64,000 bases of DNA from Embleya sp040605455 (GCF_040605455.1 NZ_JBEXCV010000022.1:17624-81623), one strand, 5' to 3'. Positions 53,098 through 61,788 are shown, counted from the first letter of the stretch. Program-made: numbers and translations. The notes: generated by a model from the letters alone, not told the origin.

Positions 53098-53760
53098 GTG
53101 GAACGCATCCAGGAGTCCGCGACTGTGACGCTGCGGGACCAGTGGGCCCGGCTCGTCGGTGAGCACGCCGAGGCCGGCGCCGTCGTCGAGAGCCTGCTGG
53201 CGCGCTACGCCGAGCCGCACCGCCGCTATCACGACACCGACCATCTGCGCACCGTGCTCGACCTGATCGGCGAGTTGGCCTACGAGGCCGACGACGTCGA
53301 CGCCGTCATGCTCGCCGCGTGGTTCCACGACGCGGTCTACGACCCGGCCCGGGCCGACAACGAGGAGCGCAGCGCGCGGCTGGCCGAACGCGGCCTGCGC
53401 GAGGCGGGCGTGGCCCCGGCCCTGGTGGCCGAGACGGTGCGCCTGGTCCGGGTGACCGCCGAGCACGCGCCCGGCGAATCCGATCACAACGCGCACGTGT
53501 TGTGCGACGCGGACCTGGCCATCCTGGCCGCCGACCGCGAGCGCTACGAGGCGTACACGGCGGCGGTCCGCGAGGAGTACGCGTTCGTCCCGGACGAGGC
53601 GTTCCGGGCCGCCCGCGCCGCGGTGCTGCGCGACCTGATGTCGCTGCCCCGGCTGTTCCACACCCGGCTGGGCGCGGCCCGGTACGAGGAGGCGGCCCGC
53701 TACAACATGCGCGCCGAGCTGGAGCGGCTGGAGGGCACCATCCCGCGCCAGCAGTCCTGA
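53098..53760 (+). CDS. HD-domain predicted metal-dependent phosphohydrolase
   Basis: 220 residues. HRRYHDTDHLRTVLDLI (His...HD-like) and AAWFHDAVYD supply the HD metal site, then a helical bundle. Similar proteins are annotated as HD phosphohydrolases of unknown substrate. GTG 53098 is the chosen start; the frame runs further upstream without homology. Confidence 0.75.
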   Translation: MERIQESATVTLRDQWARLVGEHAEAGAVVESLLARYAEPHRRYHDTDHLRTVLDLIGELAYEADDVDAVMLAAWFHDAVYDPARADNEERSARLAERGLREAGVAPALVAETVRLVRVTAEHAPGESDHNAHVLCDADLAILAADRERYEAYTAAVREEYAFVPDEAFRAARAAVLRDLMSLPRLFHTRLGAARYEEAARYNMRAELERLEGTIPRQQS

Positions 53761-53775
53761 CCCGCCCCCGACCGG

Positions 53776-54045
53776 TCAGCGTGGTCGGTACCGCTTGCGC
53801 CGGCGCAGGCCCGCCGCGGTCAGCCGGACCACCAGTTCCCGACTGGAGACCGGCTCCGCCCCCTGGGCCAGCGCCCGGGTGTACAGGTCGGCCGGGACGT
53901 CGTAGTGATCCCGATCGAACGCGCGTTCGGGTGCGCCGAGTTCGCGCGCGAACGCGTGCAGCTCGGCATGCGAGACGTCGCTGACCAGGTGCGACCACAG
54001 CCGCCCGCGTCCGGGCCAGGCCGGGGGATCGATGAGAAGTGCCAC
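53776..54045 (-). CDS. DUF4031 protein
   Basis: 89 residues from GTG 54045. VALLIDPPAWPGRGRLWSHLVSD, then ELHAFARELGAPERAFDRDHYDVP, the DUF4031 signature. Function unknown. It converges on the HD gene and is divergent from the next gene with only 45 bases between. Confidence 0.8.
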   Translation of the reverse strand: MALLIDPPAWPGRGRLWSHLVSDVSHAELHAFARELGAPERAFDRDHYDVPADLYTRALAQGAEPVSSRELVVRLTAAGLRRRKRYRPR

Positions 54046-54090
54046 ACGCTCGATTCTCGTATACGCCGCGATCGCGCACACTTGTCGACC

Positions 54091-54474
54091 ATGAGCAAGG
54101 ATCCGACCGACGTCGCCCTGTTGACCGCCCGCGCCCTGGTCCTGGCCGACCTGCGCACGCACGGCGTCGAGACCCCCGAGACCGTGACCGTGGTAGAGCA
54201 CGCCCTGGTCGAGCGCAAGTGGTGGGTCGAGCAGTGGCCTGACGGCGCCGCGTACGTCCCCGGACTGATCGGGCAGGACGTCCAGGAGGCGCTTACCGAA
54301 CAGGGCACGGTGTGGCCGTCGTGCCCACGGCACGACGACCACCCGCTCTACCTCGAACCCGAGCTGGGCGAGGACCCGCACTGGGTCTGCGAACGAGACG
54401 CCGAGGTGATCGCCCCGCTCGGCGGCCTCACCCGGACTCAGCCGCCGAACGAGCGCGCGGTCAACGACGCGTAG
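54091..54474 (+). CDS. Hypothetical protein
   Basis: 127 residues. A Trp-rich middle (RKWWVEQWPDGAAYV), then WPSCPRHDDHPLYLEPELGEDPHWVCERDAEVIAPLG, with two cysteines and several His that could bind a metal. I do not recognise the family. Its last 37 bases overlap the end of the convergent ARPP-1 gene. Confidence 0.65.
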   Translation: MSKDPTDVALLTARALVLADLRTHGVETPETVTVVEHALVERKWWVEQWPDGAAYVPGLIGQDVQEALTEQGTVWPSCPRHDDHPLYLEPELGEDPHWVCERDAEVIAPLGGLTRTQPPNERAVNDA

Positions 54475-55445
54475 ACCGGCCGATCGCCGCCCATCGCATA
54501 CGCGCCGACGAACCGCTCGCTCTCGACCCGACCCACCGTGACACCGGCGTGCGTGTGCTCCGGGGCCGGTGCCACCGGGTGGGCGCCGGCGTCGTCCAGC
54601 GTGCGCTCGGCGCGCCGCTGCTCCTCGGCGTCGGCGGCCCGCAGCGCCTCGGCGAGCACGTCGTAGGGATCACCGGCCGCCGCCCCGTCGCCGCCGGGCA
54701 GGTTCAGCACGGTTCGGCTCGGCGGCGGATCCCCCGGGTCGTGCAGACCGTAGCGAACCGCCTCCGCGCCGTAGCAGAACCTGATCAGCGGCTCCCACAT
54801 CGCCGACCAGTACGCCCGCGAAGGTGCCCGCTCGATCCCGGCGATCTCGCCGTCGAGCAGCACCACCGCGCCCACCTGGTCCTCGACGCACTCGAACTCG
54901 GCGACGAAACGTTCGAGCTCGACCGCGAAGTGCTTGAGGAACAGCACCAGGTTCCCGGTCTCGGCGAGGCCGGAGGACGCGTTGAACCGCTGGACGGCCG
55001 GCCACAGCCGGCTGTACCCGTCCGCGTCCGCACTCGCCGAGGCGGCGGCGCGCAGCGCGAGCGGCAGCACCGCGAGCGGCTGCGCCGCCTCGGTGATCAG
55101 GCCGGACTGGGTCTGCTGGACGCACATCGCCGCGTCGAAGGCGAGTCGGTCCGAGGGCTCGACCAGGGCGGCCCGCGGCATCGCGTGGTCCTGCGCGCTG
55201 TGCTCGACGATCACCGCGAGGTGACACGGGACCAGCGCGACGTTCGGCGTGTGGTTGACGAAGGTGAGCGTGCCGTAGCCGCTCGTGCCGATCCACAGAT
55301 CGGTCGGGAGCGTGACGGCGGGCGCGTCGCACGTGTCGCCGAGCAGCGGCAGCACCTGCATCCGGCCGACGCTCTGCACCCGACCGAGGGTGCAGCCGGC
55401 CAGCAGGTCGCCGATCGGCAGCGGGGCATGGGTGAGGGTGTTCAT
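54438..55445 (-). CDS. ARPP-1-type domain protein
   Basis: 335 residues. Resembles the ARG-and-rhodanese-phosphatase-associated (ARPP-1) group: TLTHAPLPIGDLLAGCTLGRVQSVGRMQVLPLLGD-like start and a long helical C-terminus. The group is poorly characterised. It overlaps the VWA gene start by four bases, so the two are co-translated and probably act together. Confidence 0.6.
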   Translation of the reverse strand: MNTLTHAPLPIGDLLAGCTLGRVQSVGRMQVLPLLGDTCDAPAVTLPTDLWIGTSGYGTLTFVNHTPNVALVPCHLAVIVEHSAQDHAMPRAALVEPSDRLAFDAAMCVQQTQSGLITEAAQPLAVLPLALRAAASASADADGYSRLWPAVQRFNASSGLAETGNLVLFLKHFAVELERFVAEFECVEDQVGAVVLLDGEIAGIERAPSRAYWSAMWEPLIRFCYGAEAVRYGLHDPGDPPPSRTVLNLPGGDGAAAGDPYDVLAEALRAADAEEQRRAERTLDDAGAHPVAPAPEHTHAGVTVGRVESERFVGAYAMGGDRPVYASLTARSFGG

Positions 55446-56947
55446 CCGGTCACCTCCAGGTCGGCCAGGCGCAGCAGGGCGGGTACGGCGGCGGCCGGGT
55501 CGATGGTCAACATCAGCCGACACCAGGCGAGTTCGAGAGCCTCGGGACGATGCACGGGAGCAAGCGGCAGGTCCGGCGCGTAGCCGCGCAGGCCGGCCGC
55601 CTCGGCCGCGAGCACGGGCGAGAGCTGGACCACGGGCACCGCGATGCCGAGCGTGCGGGCCGCGTCGAGCACCTGCGCGAACCGCCCGGCGGGCGCGTTC
55701 TCGTAGCCGTCGCCGATCACCACGATCAGCTCGGGCCCGGTGCGCAGCGCGGCGACCAGGCCCTCGGCCGCCGCGGTCGCCCCGGCGGGCCGCACGAGCC
55801 GGCCGTCCGGGACGCCGCCGATCCACACCTCGTGGCACTGCCCGGCCGCCGCCCGCAACGCGTCGCGCAGCGCGAGCACGGTCGCGATCGGTCGCAGCGG
55901 CTGATCGGTACCGCCGCGCATCGAGGCGGACCCGTCCAGCACCAGGGCGATCCGGCGGCCGGCCAGGTCGAGCCCGGCCGCACCGGCGGCGGCCCGCCGA
56001 TCCAGCGCCGCAGCGACGTCGTCGGTCATTCCGGTGGCGTACGCGTACAGGTACAGCCGGACCGCGTCGTAGCGGTCGAGGTCGACCTCGACCGCTACGC
56101 CCGCGCGCTCGGCCTGCCGCTGCCCGGCCAGCCGCTGTCCGACGGTCAGTCGATCGGCGGTCAGCTCCAGCGCGCGTGCGGGCTTCTCGTCCGGGTGGAA
56201 CCGGCCGCGCAGCCCTTCGAGCGTCTCGTACGGCAGCGCGGCGCCCGCGGCCAGGTCGGTGCGGGCGGCCCGATACGCGAGCGGCAGCGGCAGCGTGTAC
56301 GGGCCGTCGGCGCCGAGCACGAACGCGACGCACTCGTGCGCGAGGGCCGGATCGGCCGCCCAGCGGTCGATCTCGCGGGCCAGGATGCGTCGTTCCTTCG
56401 GATCGAGTTCCGCGCCGCCGAGCCGCTTGGTCAGGATCGAGCGCAGGATGCCGCTCAGCCGCAGGCCCCACGCGTGCCGCAGCGCGCCGGCGAGCTTGTC
56501 CCGGTAGCGCACCGACCACAGCTCCAGCGAGCCGGAGCCGAGCACGGTGCGCAGGATCAGCCGGCGTACCCGAGCGTTGTTCACCCGCCGCTCGGCCAGC
56601 AGGCCGAACAGCTTGAGCCGGCGCGGCACGGTCAGCGTGGCGACCGCGTTGTACACGGCGGTGCCGTCGTCCTCGTGTGCGGGCGTATCGAGCAGCTGGA
56701 GCACGCCGAGCTGTCGACTGCGGTCGGTGGCTCCAGGGGAGCACACGAGACCCGCGTACAGCCGACGATCCAGCGCGGCCATCGCGCGGTGGGCGTCCCG
56801 TTCCAGCGCGAGCTGCTCGTCGCGGGTGTTGTAGAAGGAGGCCCGCCCGGTCGCGGCCACGGCGACGTCCAGAAAGCGGACGACGGTGGCGGCGGCCTCG
56901 GCGCGGGCCGGGTTTTCGGCGCTCAGGGCGCGCGTGATCTCGGTCAT
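55442..56947 (-). CDS. VWA-domain (TROVE-like) protein
   Basis: 501 residues. Residues 1-310 are helical repeats like those of TROVE/Ro-type RNA-binding proteins. From about residue 330 there is a VWA domain with a metal-site motif DGSASM (near 338), and later IVVIGDGYENAP. Ro-like proteins bind small noncoding RNAs; whether this one does is untested. GGGGGAG lies eight bases before ATG 56947. It is first in the pair with the ARPP-1 gene. Confidence 0.7.
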   Translation of the reverse strand: MTEITRALSAENPARAEAAATVVRFLDVAVAATGRASFYNTRDEQLALERDAHRAMAALDRRLYAGLVCSPGATDRSRQLGVLQLLDTPAHEDDGTAVYNAVATLTVPRRLKLFGLLAERRVNNARVRRLILRTVLGSGSLELWSVRYRDKLAGALRHAWGLRLSGILRSILTKRLGGAELDPKERRILAREIDRWAADPALAHECVAFVLGADGPYTLPLPLAYRAARTDLAAGAALPYETLEGLRGRFHPDEKPARALELTADRLTVGQRLAGQRQAERAGVAVEVDLDRYDAVRLYLYAYATGMTDDVAAALDRRAAAGAAGLDLAGRRIALVLDGSASMRGGTDQPLRPIATVLALRDALRAAAGQCHEVWIGGVPDGRLVRPAGATAAAEGLVAALRTGPELIVVIGDGYENAPAGRFAQVLDAARTLGIAVPVVQLSPVLAAEAAGLRGYAPDLPLAPVHRPEALELAWCRLMLTIDPAAAVPALLRLADLEVTG

Positions 56948-57092
56948 CGAAAGGCTCCCCCGTGGGCACCCGGGGCATGTCGCGGGTCCGGTGTGGGTCC
57001 CTGGACGAGCCGTGGGACCGCTTCCAACCCTTGGGAAACGGCTCTGTACGAACGCGCAGTTCCCCGGGTGCAATGGCATGCGACTCCGGGCA

Positions 57093-57145
57093 GGTCACGG
57101 GTCCCGGACAGGGATTCGAACCCCAAACACTTCGAAAGTGTTTGT
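57093..57145 (-). other. tRNA-like 3' fragment
   Basis: Reading the minus strand: a hairpin (AAACACTT-TCG-AAGTGTTT), then GGGGTTCGAATCCC, a canonical T-loop with stem, then TCCGGGA as a possible acceptor 3' strand. No matching 5' acceptor (TCCCGGA) or D-arm is present, so this is not a complete tRNA. It may be a pseudo-tRNA or an old integration-site fragment. Confidence 0.3.
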
Positions 57146-57414
57146 ACACCAAGACGGAAGGAACGCGTAGTTCCCGGAGTCGCGTTACGAGCCTACGAGC
57201 GAGCGGCCGCCGATGCCGGCGAATATCACCTCGGCGGCAAACCCGAGGTGTCCAGCTCGATCCCGAACGGCTCGGGGATGACGACCGATCCGCCGCTCCA
57301 CACCGAGATGCTGAAACGCACCGCATCCAACGGGAGCGGCCCGACGCAGTTGCCAATGGAGTTCATCCGCGAACGTTTCGAACAGCGCCGGAAGGCCCTG
57401 GTTACGACGCGAAA

Positions 57415-57442
57415 GAGGCGGCCCCCCGAAGGGGACCGCCTC
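57415..57442 (-). terminator. groEL2 terminator
   Basis: A 12-bp stem with one mismatch and a CGAA loop, 48 bases past the groEL stop. Confidence 0.75.
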
Positions 57443-57489
57443 TCGCTCAAACCACTGACCGTGCGTCAGGTCGACCGATCCTCAGCGGA

Positions 57490-59115
57490 TCAGAAGTCCA
57501 TGCCGCCCATGTCCGGAGCGCCGCCGGCCGGGGCCGGGTTCTTCTCCGGCTTGTCGGCGATGACAGCCTCGGTGGTCAGGAACAGCGCGGCGATCGACGC
57601 GGCGTTCTGCAGCGCGGAACGGGTGACCTTCGCCGGGTCGATGATGCCCTCGGCGATGAGGTCCACGTACTCGCCGGTCGCGGCGTTGAGGCCGTGACCC
57701 GGGGTCAGGTTGCGCACCTTCTCCACAACCACGCCGCCCTCGAGGCCGGCGTTGACCGCGATCTGCTTGAGCGGGGCCTCGACGGCCAGGCGCACGATGC
57801 TCGCGCCGGTGGCCTCGTCGCCGTCCAGCTCGAGCTTGTCGAACGCGATGGTGGACGCCTGGAGCAGGGCCACGCCACCACCGGCGACGATGCCCTCCTC
57901 GACGGCGGCCTTCGCGTTGCGCACCGCGTCCTCGATGCGGTGCTTGCGCTCCTTGAGCTCGACCTCGGTCGCGGCACCGGCCTTGATCACGGCCACGCCG
58001 CCGGCCAGCTTCGCGAGGCGCTCCTGGAGCTTCTCGCGGTCGTAGTCCGAGTCGGAGTTCTCGATCTCGGCGCGGATCTGGTTGACCCGACCCGCGACCT
58101 GGTCCGAGTCACCGGCGCCGTCGACGATGGTGGTCTCGTCCTTGGTGACGACGACCTTGCGGGCGCGGCCGAGGAGTTCGAGACCCGCGGTGTCGAGCTT
58201 GAGGCCGACCTCCTCGGAGATGACCTGGCCACCGGTGAGGATGGCGATGTCGCCGAGCATGGCCTTGCGACGGTCGCCGAAGCCCGGAGCCTTGACGGCG
58301 ACGGACTTGAAGGTGCCGCGGATCTTGTTGACGACGAGCGTGGCCAGGGCCTCGCCCTCGACGTCCTCGGAGATGATCATGAGCGGCTTGCCCGACTGCA
58401 TGACCTTCTCCAGCAGCGGGAGGAGGTCCTTCACCGAGGTGATCTTCGAGTTGACGATGAGCACGTAGGCGTCTTCGAGGACGGCCTCCATGCGCTCCAT
58501 GTCGGTCGCGAAGTACGGCGAGATGTAGCCCTTGTCGAAGCGCATGCCCTCGGTGAGCTCGAGCTCGAGACCGAAGGTGTTGCTCTCCTCGACGGTGATG
58601 ACGCCTTCCTTGCCGACCTTGTCCATGGCCTCGGCGATCATCTCGCCGATCAGGGGGTCAGCGGCGGAGATCGAGGCGGTGGAGGCGATCTGCTCCTTCG
58701 TCTCGACGTCCTTGGCGAGCGCGAGCAGCTGCTCGGAGACGGCCTCGACGGCCTTCTCGATGCCACGCTTGAGGGCCATCGGGTTCGCGCCGGCGGCCAC
58801 GTTGCGCAGGCCCTCGCGTACGAGCGCCTGGGCGAGGACGGTCGCGGTCGTCGTACCGTCACCGGCGACGTCGTCCGTCTTCTTCGCGACCTCCTTGACC
58901 AGCTCGGCACCGATCTTTTCGTACGGGTCCTCGAGCTCGATCTCCTTGGCGATGCTCACACCATCGTTGGTGATGGTGGGCGCACCCCACTTCTTCTCGA
59001 GCACGACGTTGCGGCCCTTGGGGCCCAGCGTGACCTTGACGGCGTCGGCGAGCTGGTTCATCCCGCGCTCGAGGCCGCGGCGCGCTTCCTCGTTGAACGC
59101 GATGATCTTGGCCAT
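57490..59115 (-). CDS. groEL2: Chaperonin GroEL (stand-alone copy)
   Basis: 541 residues, complete: KVTLGPKGRNVVLEKKWGAP, AGDGTTTATVLAQALV (ATP site), GDRRKAMLGDIAILTGG and the ending GGMDF. Folds proteins in the cytoplasm as a double ring. No groES precedes it, so it is the second, stand-alone copy usual in actinomycetes. Controlled by two CIRCE boxes at its promoter. Confidence 0.97.
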   Translation of the reverse strand: MAKIIAFNEEARRGLERGMNQLADAVKVTLGPKGRNVVLEKKWGAPTITNDGVSIAKEIELEDPYEKIGAELVKEVAKKTDDVAGDGTTTATVLAQALVREGLRNVAAGANPMALKRGIEKAVEAVSEQLLALAKDVETKEQIASTASISAADPLIGEMIAEAMDKVGKEGVITVEESNTFGLELELTEGMRFDKGYISPYFATDMERMEAVLEDAYVLIVNSKITSVKDLLPLLEKVMQSGKPLMIISEDVEGEALATLVVNKIRGTFKSVAVKAPGFGDRRKAMLGDIAILTGGQVISEEVGLKLDTAGLELLGRARKVVVTKDETTIVDGAGDSDQVAGRVNQIRAEIENSDSDYDREKLQERLAKLAGGVAVIKAGAATEVELKERKHRIEDAVRNAKAAVEEGIVAGGGVALLQASTIAFDKLELDGDEATGASIVRLAVEAPLKQIAVNAGLEGGVVVEKVRNLTPGHGLNAATGEYVDLIAEGIIDPAKVTRSALQNAASIAALFLTTEAVIADKPEKNPAPAGGAPDMGGMDF

Positions 59116-59237
59116 GTGGTGAAGTCCTCCCAGAACGGGGGTGAGTGCCGGACCGCACTGGCGCCCGCGACGGACGACTCGACCACCGCGAGGATCCCTC
59201 CCTCACGGGCGTCGAGCCTCACCGGCTCGGTCCGTTT

Positions 59238-59264
59238 CTGTCACTCTCACATCCAGAGTGCTAA
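59238..59264. promoter_or_regulatory. CIRCE element 1 (HrcA site)
   Basis: CTGTCACTC-N9-GAGTGCTAA: right arm perfect, left arm 6 of 9. It sits at the expected transcription start of groEL2. Confidence 0.7.
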
Positions 59265-59270
59265 CGCCAA

Positions 59271-59299
59271 TGATTAGCACTCGGCCATGCCGAGTGCAA
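59271..59299 (-). promoter_or_regulatory. groEL2 promoter
   Basis: On the minus strand, -35 TTGCAC (59299-59294), 17-base spacer, -10 TAATCA (59276-59271). The second CIRCE box overlaps it, so HrcA binding blocks the polymerase. Confidence 0.75.
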
Positions 59300-59300
59300 G
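59274..59300. promoter_or_regulatory. CIRCE element 2 (HrcA site)
   Basis: TTAGCACTC-N9-GAGTGCAAG: left arm perfect, right arm 7 of 9. It covers the -35 and -10 boxes. Confidence 0.8.
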
Positions 59301-59415
59301 CGCAACGGCGGGTCCCGACCCGTCCGTGCGCACACCCGCGCGTGTCGCACGCGGCGGGGGGCGTCGACGGGCCCGACCGACCGTGATCGGCCGCACGAGG
59401 CCCCGGACGCACAAC

Positions 59416-59460
59416 GACCGGGGCCCGGCCCCCGCATGGCGGGAAGGCCGGGCCCCGGTC
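59416..59460 (-). terminator. Hairpin downstream of the cold-shock gene
   Basis: A perfect 15-bp outer stem (59416-59430 with 59446-59460); the loop holds an inner CCCGC-ATG-GCGGG stem. It lies about 135 bases after the cold-shock stop on the minus strand. Confidence 0.6.
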
Positions 59461-59594
59461 ACCGATCGAACCCGATCCGACGATCCGACGAGGGATCGGC
59501 AGGGGTCGGGGGATCGGACATGATGTGTGTTGCGGTGTGTCGTGCAGTCCGTGGTGTGGACCGTTTCAAGCAGAGGAGCGGATTGCCCCCTGGT

Positions 59595-59798
59595 TCAGGC
59601 GGTGACGCGGACCATGTCGGCCTGCGGCCCCTTCTGCCCCTGCGAGATCTCGAACTCGACTCGCTGCCCCTCCTCGAGCGTCCGGTACCCGTCCATCTGG
59701 ATCGCGCTGTAGTGGACGAAAACGTCCGCACCACCGTCGACCGCGATGAAGCCGTACCCCTTCTCCGCGTTGAACCACTTGACGGCGCCCTGAGCCAT
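59595..59798 (-). CDS. Cold-shock protein (CspA family)
   Basis: 67 residues, a single cold-shock domain with RNP1 KGYGFI and RNP2 VFVHY. Binds single-stranded RNA/DNA and acts as an RNA chaperone. GGGGAG precedes ATG. The upstream 330 bases include an A/T-richer stretch, as cold-shock mRNA leaders often do. Same order next to groEL2 as in Streptomyces. Confidence 0.95.
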   Translation of the reverse strand: MAQGAVKWFNAEKGYGFIAVDGGADVFVHYSAIQMDGYRTLEEGQRVEFEISQGQKGPQADMVRVTA

Positions 59799-60220
59799 TC
59801 CTAACTCCCCTGTTACTGGCCCTTTCACGGATACTGCACGCCGCAGCTCCGGGTTCGTATCCAGAAGGACCCGGCCTTCCGCTACGACCGCGGCTGAATG
59901 TATCCGGACGGATGCCCGGAGCAACAGGTCAATCGGACGAGAATTCCCGAGTGAATAAAGTTCGCATTCTTCGCGAGTCGCCAGGAAAGCTGTATTTCAA
60001 TCCGCCAGGAAGGCGACTTTTCACACATAACGGATGTGATCCCGACCACGGGTTTACCGACGCGTCGCCGTCAAAGTCGGGAAATGGACCCGGTTAAACA
60101 CGTGTAACCCACCAACGCCGTGGTGACGAAGAAATCCGCTGCCCGGGCTGTCGGGCAGCGGATTTCTCGGTTCCGTTTCGGGTCCCGGTCGATGAAGATC
60201 GGGACCGTCGGCCTATCGCG
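59799..60220. other. Cold-shock gene leader region
   Basis: No gene seen. A/T-richer sequence around 59935-60060 probably holds the cold-shock promoter and 5' leader; the thrC operon terminator lies at 60131-60166. Confidence 0.5.
60131..60166 (-). terminator. Terminator of the thrC operon
   Basis: A perfect 15-bp stem (60131-60145 with 60152-60166) and 6-base loop, 55 bases after the sulfur-carrier gene. Confidence 0.85.
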
Positions 60221-60499
60221 TCAGCAACCGCCGGCGACCGCCGGGATGATCGAAACGGTTCCCTTGTCGGGGGTGGCCGTGGCGAGACCGTCCGCGAAGC
60301 GCACATCCTCGTCGTCCACGTACAGATTCACAAAGCGACGCAGCTTGCCCTCGTCGTCGAGGATGCGCGCGCGAATTCCGGTGTGGTCCTTTTCCAAGGC
60401 ATCCAGGACCTCGGCGAGGGTCGCCCCCTCGACGGACACCTCGGCCGCCCCGCCCGTGTAGGTGCGCAGGATCGTCGGGATGCGAACGGAGACGCTCAT
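60221..60499 (-). CDS. MoaD/ThiS-family sulfur carrier protein (CysO-like) with GGC end
   Basis: 92 residues, ubiquitin-like beta-grasp. VSVRIPTILRTYTGGAAEVSVEGATL and RRFVNLYVDDEDVRFADGLAT resemble mycobacterial CysO. Sulfur carriers need a C-terminal Gly-Gly that is activated by adenylation. Here the end is PAVAGGC, one Cys past the GG. A protease step would be needed to expose GG, or the family uses the Cys. The start overlaps the thrC stop (ATGA), so it shares that operon. Confidence 0.85.
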   Translation of the reverse strand: MSVSVRIPTILRTYTGGAAEVSVEGATLAEVLDALEKDHTGIRARILDDEGKLRRFVNLYVDDEDVRFADGLATATPDKGTVSIIPAVAGGC

Positions 60500-61770
60500 G
60501 CCAGGCCGGCCTTTCGGAAGGAATCCAGAGTGGGTCGAATGGTCGCGGTGGCGCCGGTGGTCGGCGTGACCGCGTCCAACGTCTTGAGGCCGTCGCCCGT
60601 GTTGAGCACGACCGTCTCGGCGTCCGGGTCCAGCGCGCCGGACGCGAGCAGCTTGCGCAGGCAGCCGACGGTCACGCCGCCGGCGGTCTCGCCGAAGATG
60701 CCCTCGGTACGGGCCAGCAGCTTCATCGCCTCGACCACCTCGGCGTCGGTCACGTCCTCCACCGCGCCGCCGGTGCGCTTGCACACGTCCAGCACATAGG
60801 GGCCGTCGGCCGGGTTGCCGATCGCGAGCGACTTGGCGATCGTGTCCGGGCGCACCGGACGGATCACGTCGTGGCCGGCCTTCCACGCGGCGGCCACCGG
60901 GGAGCACCCGGTGGCCTGCGCGCCGAAGATCTTGTACGGCGCGTCCTCGACCAGGCCGAGTGCGATCAGCTCGCGGAATCCCTTGTCGATCTTGGTCAGC
61001 TGCGAACCGGACGCGATCGGAATGACGATCTGCTCCGGCAGTCGCCAGCCGAGCTGTTCGGCGATCTCGTAGGCGAGCGTCTTGGAACCCTCGCCGTAGT
61101 ACGGCCGCAGGTTGACGTTGACGAAGCCCCAGTCCTCGCCGGCCGGGTCGCCGATCAGCTCCGAGCAGAACCGGTTGACCTCGTCGTAGGTGCCCTCGAT
61201 GGCGACCAGCTCGCCGCCGTAGACGGCCGCCGTGACGACCTTGCCGGCTTCCAGGTCGGCCGGGATGAACACGCAGCTGCGCAGGCCCGCCCGAGCGGCG
61301 GCGGCGCCCACCGCGCCGGCCAGGTTGCCGGTGGAGGAGCAGGAGAGGGTGGTGAAGCCGAAGGTGCGTGCGGCCTCGACGGCGATCGCGACCACGCGGT
61401 CCTTGAAGGAGTGCGTCGGGTTGCCCGAGTCGTCCTTGACGTGCAGGTTTCGAATGCCCAGCGCACGGCCCAGGTTCTCGGTACGGACGAGCTTGGTGAA
61501 TCCGGGGTTCAGGTTGGGCCGGGACGCGACGTCCGCGGCGACCGGCAGGAGCGGCGCGTACCGCCAGATGTTCTGCGGGCCGGCCTCGATCTGCTCCCGC
61601 GTGACGGTGCCGAAGTCGTAGGCGACCTCGAGCGGGCCGAAACAGGACTCGCAAGCGTACTTCGGGCCGAGTTCGGTGCGTTCGCCGCACTCGCGACACG
61701 ACAGCGCGGCGGCCGGACCGAAGGAGGCGGAGGTGGCGTCGGTGGAGCGGGTGGCGGTGGGTGTCGCCAT
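60496..61770 (-). CDS. thrC: Threonine synthase
   Basis: 424 residues, PLP fold type II. An N-terminal zinc-ribbon-like C25-x2-C28...C40-x2-C43, PLP lysine K123 in SFKDRV, and the phosphate-binding loop SSTGNLAGAV. It makes threonine from O-phosphohomoserine. The first gene of a coupled two-gene operon behind a SAM-I riboswitch, whose P1 stem ends 18 bases before the ATG. SAM control fits because O-phosphohomoserine is the branch point between threonine and methionine. Confidence 0.93.
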   Translation of the reverse strand: MATPTATRSTDATSASFGPAAALSCRECGERTELGPKYACESCFGPLEVAYDFGTVTREQIEAGPQNIWRYAPLLPVAADVASRPNLNPGFTKLVRTENLGRALGIRNLHVKDDSGNPTHSFKDRVVAIAVEAARTFGFTTLSCSSTGNLAGAVGAAAARAGLRSCVFIPADLEAGKVVTAAVYGGELVAIEGTYDEVNRFCSELIGDPAGEDWGFVNVNLRPYYGEGSKTLAYEIAEQLGWRLPEQIVIPIASGSQLTKIDKGFRELIALGLVEDAPYKIFGAQATGCSPVAAAWKAGHDVIRPVRPDTIAKSLAIGNPADGPYVLDVCKRTGGAVEDVTDAEVVEAMKLLARTEGIFGETAGGVTVGCLRKLLASGALDPDAETVVLNTGDGLKTLDAVTPTTGATATIRPTLDSFRKAGLA

Positions 61771-61788
61771 GGCGAGGGCCTTTCTGTC

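Larger units (their letters stand above)
56948..57489. other. Non-coding region with tRNA-like 3' remnant and terminator
   Basis: No supported gene. It holds a tRNA T-arm-like sequence and hairpin (57093-57145), related direct repeats near 57051 and 57160 (GAACGCG-C/T-AGTTCCC), and the groEL terminator. The 5' half of a tRNA was looked for and not found. Confidence 0.5.

Noticed and set aside
57093..57180. Complete tRNA gene on the minus strand
   Set aside because: T-arm and 3' acceptor-like sequence are present, but no matching 5' acceptor, D-arm or variable loop of proper length.
54438..57356. A single 972-codon minus-strand gene
   Set aside because: Only the ARPP-1 part (to 55445) is protein-like; the rest is the shadow of the VWA gene.
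59256..59282. A single CIRCE formed by GAGTGCTAA and TTAGCACTC
   Set aside because: The arms are in everted order for HrcA; they belong to two separate boxes, each paired outward with a degenerate arm.
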